From positions 1 through 49,838 of the forward strand of contig CAZEJS010000023.1 in NCBI GenBank assembly GCA_964512645.1: a stretch of DNA of 49,838 bases, given 5' to 3'. Positions 48,430 through 49,838 of this stretch are shown piece by piece. The stretch comes from CAZEJS01 sp964512645 (GTDB lineage Bacteria; Actinomycetota; Geothermincolia; Fen-727; Anoxymicrobiaceae). A program made the translations under genes and the position numbers. Positions within the stretch are counted from its first letter, which is position 1. Each line of letters starts with the position of its first letter. The notes under the pieces were generated by a model. The model had not been told where the DNA came from and ran no database searches. It worked only from the letters and a program-made list of their open reading frames with translations.

Positions 48430-49838
48430 ATGATGCGGAAACCTGATGGCTCGAGACGGCGCGGACCCGGGGCGGTGATGTTCATCGCGACGGGGGCTTT
48501 CATCGCGACGGTGCTCGTCGCCTGCGCCGTGGCTTCTTCGATTTCGATCGCCGCCGCGGGGTACACCTGGACCAGTACCGGGGGTCCCTTCACGGAAGGG
48601 GACTCCGTGACCTGTCTGGCGCTGGACCAGGAGCACGGCACTCTCTACGCGGGAACACAAACCGGTCTGGTTTGCAGGTACAGATCGGGAGCCTGGAGCA
48701 GCACCGGCGGACCGTCCGCCGGGTCACCCGTTACCGATATCGTGTACGACCCGGTCAGCCGCACCGTCGCAGCGGCGGTCTGGAATATCGAAAGCTTCCA
48801 GGTCTGGACGTTCCAGGAAGGCGGTTCCTGGACGCTGACCAACGGCGGGCCGCAGAACGACTTCGCCGTAGCCTCCGACGGGGCTCGCAAGAGACTCTAC
48901 GCCGGCACCGCTTACGGCCGGGCATGCGTATATGACTACGCTACCGCCCCGGGTCCGTGGGCGGAGATAGGGAACCCGCTCGGCCGGATCTGGTGCATGA
49001 AACACGATTCGCGGAGGAACGCCCTCTACGCCGGCGGTCGGACCCAGGACGATTTCACGGCGGCGGTTTACAGGTACGACGGCTCGACATGGAGCTTGCT
49101 CGGGGGCTCGTTGGGGAACGGGATCTTCGTCGACTGCCTCGAGCTGGACGAGACCCGGAACGTGCTGTACGCCGGGACCTACACCGGCGGTTACGGCGAT
49201 GTGAATGTATTCAGGAGAGACATCGGCGCCGGTGGAGGGTGGGTCGGAATAGGGACTCTCTGCGGCGGCCCCATCATAGAATCGCTCGCGCTGGACGGGG
49301 TGAACGACACGCTGTACGCGATTGCTTACGACGGCCACGTCTACAAGAACTGCGCCGCGTCGGTGTCGAACACGTGGATAGACATCGGCCTGGTGAGCCC
49401 CAACACCCAGGCCAATTACGGCTTGCAGTACGACCCGGCCGGCCCCGCCGTCTTCTGCGGGTCCTCCGACGGGCAGGTATACCGGCAGGCGGTTCCATCT
49501 CTTGTCTCCATCAACCCGCCCACGGCCGCGCGGGGGCAGACCCTCGACGTGACGCTCACCGCGACCGGCGCGGATTTTACCGCTGCCAGCAGGCCGGTCT
49601 TCACCGGCGACGGGGTGGTAGTCAACTCGACCACCCGCCTCGGCGCCAACAGGCTGCGCGCCAACATCAGCGTGAAGCCGGAGACGTACCTGGGCCCCAG
49701 GAGCGTCTGGGTCAAGACCGGCGGCGACAAGACCAACAAGCTGGTCGACGGCTTTACGGTGACCGAGGCGGAGCGGCCTTCGTCCACCTGGTACCTCGCC
49801 GATGGAACCAACGCCTGGGGGTTCTCCACTTACATCTC
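48430..49838 (+). CDS. Secreted beta-propeller/IPT-like protein with WYLADG repeat, truncated by the window end
   Basis: At least 469 residues, running off the end. An N-terminal basic and hydrophobic stretch (about 18-47, VMFIATGAFIATVLVACAVA) looks like a signal peptide. Then come several repeats of the form LYAGTQTG, LYAGTAYG, LYAGGRT, LYAGTYTG, spaced by about 50-55 residues with SW or W(S/T) strands, as in seven-bladed propellers. A following region (about 357-448; SINPPTAARGQTLDVTLT, FTGDGVVV) resembles IPT/bacterial Ig domains. The last residues SSTWYLADGTNAWGFSTYI open the same repeat as the L,D-transpeptidase and amidase. The ATG at 48430 has GGAGG 5 nt upstream. Confidence 0.75.
   Translation, partial: MMRKPDGSRRRGPGAVMFIATGAFIATVLVACAVASSISIAAAGYTWTSTGGPFTEGDSVTCLALDQEHGTLYAGTQTGLVCRYRSGAWSSTGGPSAGSPVTDIVYDPVSRTVAAAVWNIESFQVWTFQEGGSWTLTNGGPQNDFAVASDGARKRLYAGTAYGRACVYDYATAPGPWAEIGNPLGRIWCMKHDSRRNALYAGGRTQDDFTAAVYRYDGSTWSLLGGSLGNGIFVDCLELDETRNVLYAGTYTGGYGDVNVFRRDIGAGGGWVGIGTLCGGPIIESLALDGVNDTLYAIAYDGHVYKNCAASVSNTWIDIGLVSPNTQANYGLQYDPAGPAVFCGSSDGQVYRQAVPSLVSINPPTAARGQTLDVTLTATGADFTAASRPVFTGDGVVVNSTTRLGANRLRANISVKPETYLGPRSVWVKTGGDKTNKLVDGFTVTEAERPSSTWYLADGTNAWGFSTYI

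Noticed and set aside
1..49838. Insertion sequences, prophage or tRNA genes
   Set aside because: I saw no transposase, integrase, phage structural gene or tRNA T-loop consensus in a plausible setting.

Overview
The window is high-GC bacterial chromosome with dense coding, many GTG and TTG starts preceded by clear GGAGG-type sites, and several genes with a -10 box placed 6-8 nt before the start codon. This style, the zf-HC2 and FecR anti-sigma factors, a PlsB of about 800 residues, and secreted proteins built from a WYFAEG-type repeat suggest an uncultured, probably anaerobic, deep-branching Actinomycetota lineage. That placement is an inference and not firm. A run of exactly 100 Ns at 33214-33313, inside a 22-bp tandem repeat, shows this is a scaffolded draft or metagenome assembly.

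Layout. 1-7.3 kb: the RNase P RNA gene rnpB, a cysteine-rich 4Fe-4S protein, a CDF metal exporter, a cupin, a flavodoxin, an alpha/beta hydrolase, an ECF sigma factor translationally coupled to a membrane FecR/fibronectin-like protein, and a zinc-ribbon membrane protein. 7.4-10.3 kb: a secreted L,D-transpeptidase with four WYFAEG-type repeats, divergent from an MBL-fold hydrolase. 10.3-18.5 kb: a glycerol-3-phosphate section (glpD-type dehydrogenase, a second ECF sigma/anti-sigma pair, gpsA, a PlsB-type acyltransferase), then a phospholipase C/P1-nuclease-like protein and a PHP phosphoesterase. 18.4-22.9 kb: an orphan HicB-like protein, an acyl-CoA ligase, a GNAT protein and a CrtI-like oxidoreductase. 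23.1-28.0 kb: an envelope island (repeat-bearing amidase, DUF4015-like glycoside hydrolase, lipoprotein polysaccharide deacetylase). 28.2-33.1 kb: two convergent TetR regulators, a GNAT protein, a VOC epimerase-like protein, cysK behind a long structured leader region, and a MerR-TetR fusion regulator. 33.1-37.9 kb: the minisatellite and gap, a histidine kinase overlapping a stand-alone receiver, two MBL-fold proteins and an Nfu-type Fe-S scaffold with a textbook terminator. 38.0-44.0 kb: an operon for a radical 2-hydroxyacyl-CoA dehydratase / benzoyl-CoA reductase-like enzyme (ATPase activator, CoA ligase, two dehydratase subunits, DUF362). 43.9-49.8 kb: a methyltransferase, a NUDIX hydrolase, sufC-sufB/D, an alpha/beta hydrolase, and the start of a secreted beta-propeller protein ending in another WYxADG repeat.

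How the parts fit. Fe-S biogenesis (Nfu, SufBC), the dehydratase cluster, flavodoxin and the ferredoxin-like protein fit an anaerobic, low-potential metabolism in which an acid is activated to its CoA thioester and then dehydrated or reduced by an ATP-primed one-electron enzyme. The envelope genes share one secreted repeat of about 105 residues attached to different catalytic or sensing domains, which looks like a lineage-specific surface module. The least explained elements are that module, the dehydratase cluster's substrate, the unclassified structured region upstream of cysK, and the 22-bp repeat that appears to supply a -35 box to the MerR-TetR gene.
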